Below are positions 5,917 to 6,347 of a stretch of DNA of 6,347 bases, piece by piece. The notes under the pieces are model-generated. The model was not told the origin of the DNA and searched no databases. It saw only the letters and a program-made list of their open reading frames with translations. Origin of the DNA: JAIVGV01 sp045807785 (GTDB taxonomy: Bacteria; Acidobacteriota; Blastocatellia; Pyrinomonadales; Pyrinomonadaceae); contig JBJMGS010000061.1 in NCBI GenBank assembly GCA_045807785.1, forward strand, positions 1-6,347, written 5' to 3'. Numbering within the stretch: the stretch's first letter is position 1; each line of letters starts with the position of its first letter. A program made the position numbers and the translations under genes.

Positions 5917-6305
5917 GGTAACGTCAAGCAGCTCCAGCGGGATGGCCGGGTGGTCGCCATGGCGGGCGACGGTATCAATGATACCTCGGCGCTCGCCGCG
6001 GCTCACGTCGGCGTCGCAATGGGGACGGGCACGGACGTGGCGATGGAGAGCGCCGGCGTGACGCTGGTGAAGGATGACTTGCGGGGGCTAGTGCGCGCCC
6101 GCAAACTCAGCCGGGCGACGATGGGCAACATCAAACAGAACCTCTTCATCGCCTTAGATTACAACGCGCTGGGCGTGCCCGTCGTAGCCGGGGTTCTCTA
6201 CCCGTTCTTCGGCGTCCTGCTCGCCTGATGATCGCGGCGGCCATGAGTTTCAGTTCGATTTCCGTCATCGGCAACGCGCTCCGGCTGCGGCGCGCGAGTC
6301 TGTAA
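5917..6305 (+). pseudogene. copA: 3' remnant of a Cu+-exporting P1B-type ATPase (CopA-like), frameshifted
   Basis: Only about the last 128 codons of a normally 700-800-residue heavy-metal pump remain. Family sequence begins near GNVKQLQRDGRVV. It continues through the hinge motif GDGINDTSAL and MGTGTDVAMESAG, then TM7 with the Cu+ signature YN-x-x-G-x-P (DYNALGVP) and TM8 with MSFSSISVIGN, ending at TAA 6303-6305. YN and M-x-x-SS in the last two helices mark the P1B-1 (Cu+) group. The phosphorylation (DKTGT), CPC and actuator regions are absent because the 5' part is lost. The frame opening at GTG 5950 stops at TGA 6226-6228, inside the segment that should read LLSPMIAAAAM. The correct C-terminus continues in another frame from ATG 6228, so one base appears to be missing near 6222-6226. 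The fragment cannot be a functional pump. Confidence 0.85.
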
Positions 6306-6347
6306 GTTGGGTAGTGGGTCATTTTCAATGTTGAACAGATAAGAGAG

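Noticed and set aside
5671..6006. Minus-strand open frame overlapping the copA remnant and the nuclease start.
   Set aside because: It is antisense to clear copA sequence at one end and out of frame with the nuclease at the other. Its translation has no recognisable motif.
1..6347. CRISPR arrays, tRNA or rRNA genes, and transposase genes.
   Set aside because: No regularly spaced direct repeats, no cloverleaf or rRNA-like stretches, and no transposase or integrase motifs were seen on either strand.
6306..6347. Last 42 bases, with a small TTCAA-TG-TTGAA palindrome.
   Set aside because: The palindrome is too short and isolated to assign a function, and no gene start is visible.

Overview
The window is GC-rich bacterial DNA, but nothing in it fixes the phylum. 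It looks like a decaying accessory or defence region next to a metal-resistance gene fragment. Coding runs mostly on the minus strand. Nearly every gene in it is broken or shortened, so both real gene decay and assembly error have to be considered.

Layout. Positions 1-208 hold the possible tail of an upstream gene, a small hairpin and a weak candidate promoter. Positions 209-481 (+) encode a 90-residue very basic protein with a Lys/Ala/Arg tail, of nucleoid-protein style. Positions 557-1108 (-) encode a class I SAM-dependent methyltransferase. Its family-like sequence stops exactly where a 110-bp element with 23-bp inverted ends (552-661) begins, and the element supplies the abnormal C-terminus and the stop codon.

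Positions 1239-5836 (-) are the centre of the window. Three adjacent reading frames appear there: a PD-(D/E)XK-like nuclease domain, a STAND/NACHT-type NTPase, and a 912-residue alpha-helical protein. They read best as one gene of about 1,530 codons, an Avs-like anti-phage STAND NTPase with an N-terminal nuclease effector and a long C-terminal sensor. Two lesions split it. A 5-bp tandem duplication (TCATC x2 on the plus strand, 5443-5452) shifts the frame between nuclease and NTPase. A single in-frame TAA (3987-3989) separates NTPase from sensor, and the sequence on both sides of that stop is in the same frame.

Positions about 5917-6305 (+) are the last ~128 codons of a Cu+-type P1B ATPase (CopA-like). 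The 5' part is missing and a further one-base frameshift lies near 6222. The junction between this remnant and the defence gene falls between 5837 and about 5917.

Working together: if intact, the STAND protein would sense a phage product through its C-terminal superhelix, assemble through the NTPase, and cleave DNA with the N-terminal nuclease. No second defence gene is evident. The methyltransferase looks like a small-molecule enzyme rather than a DNA methylase and probably has no part in defence.
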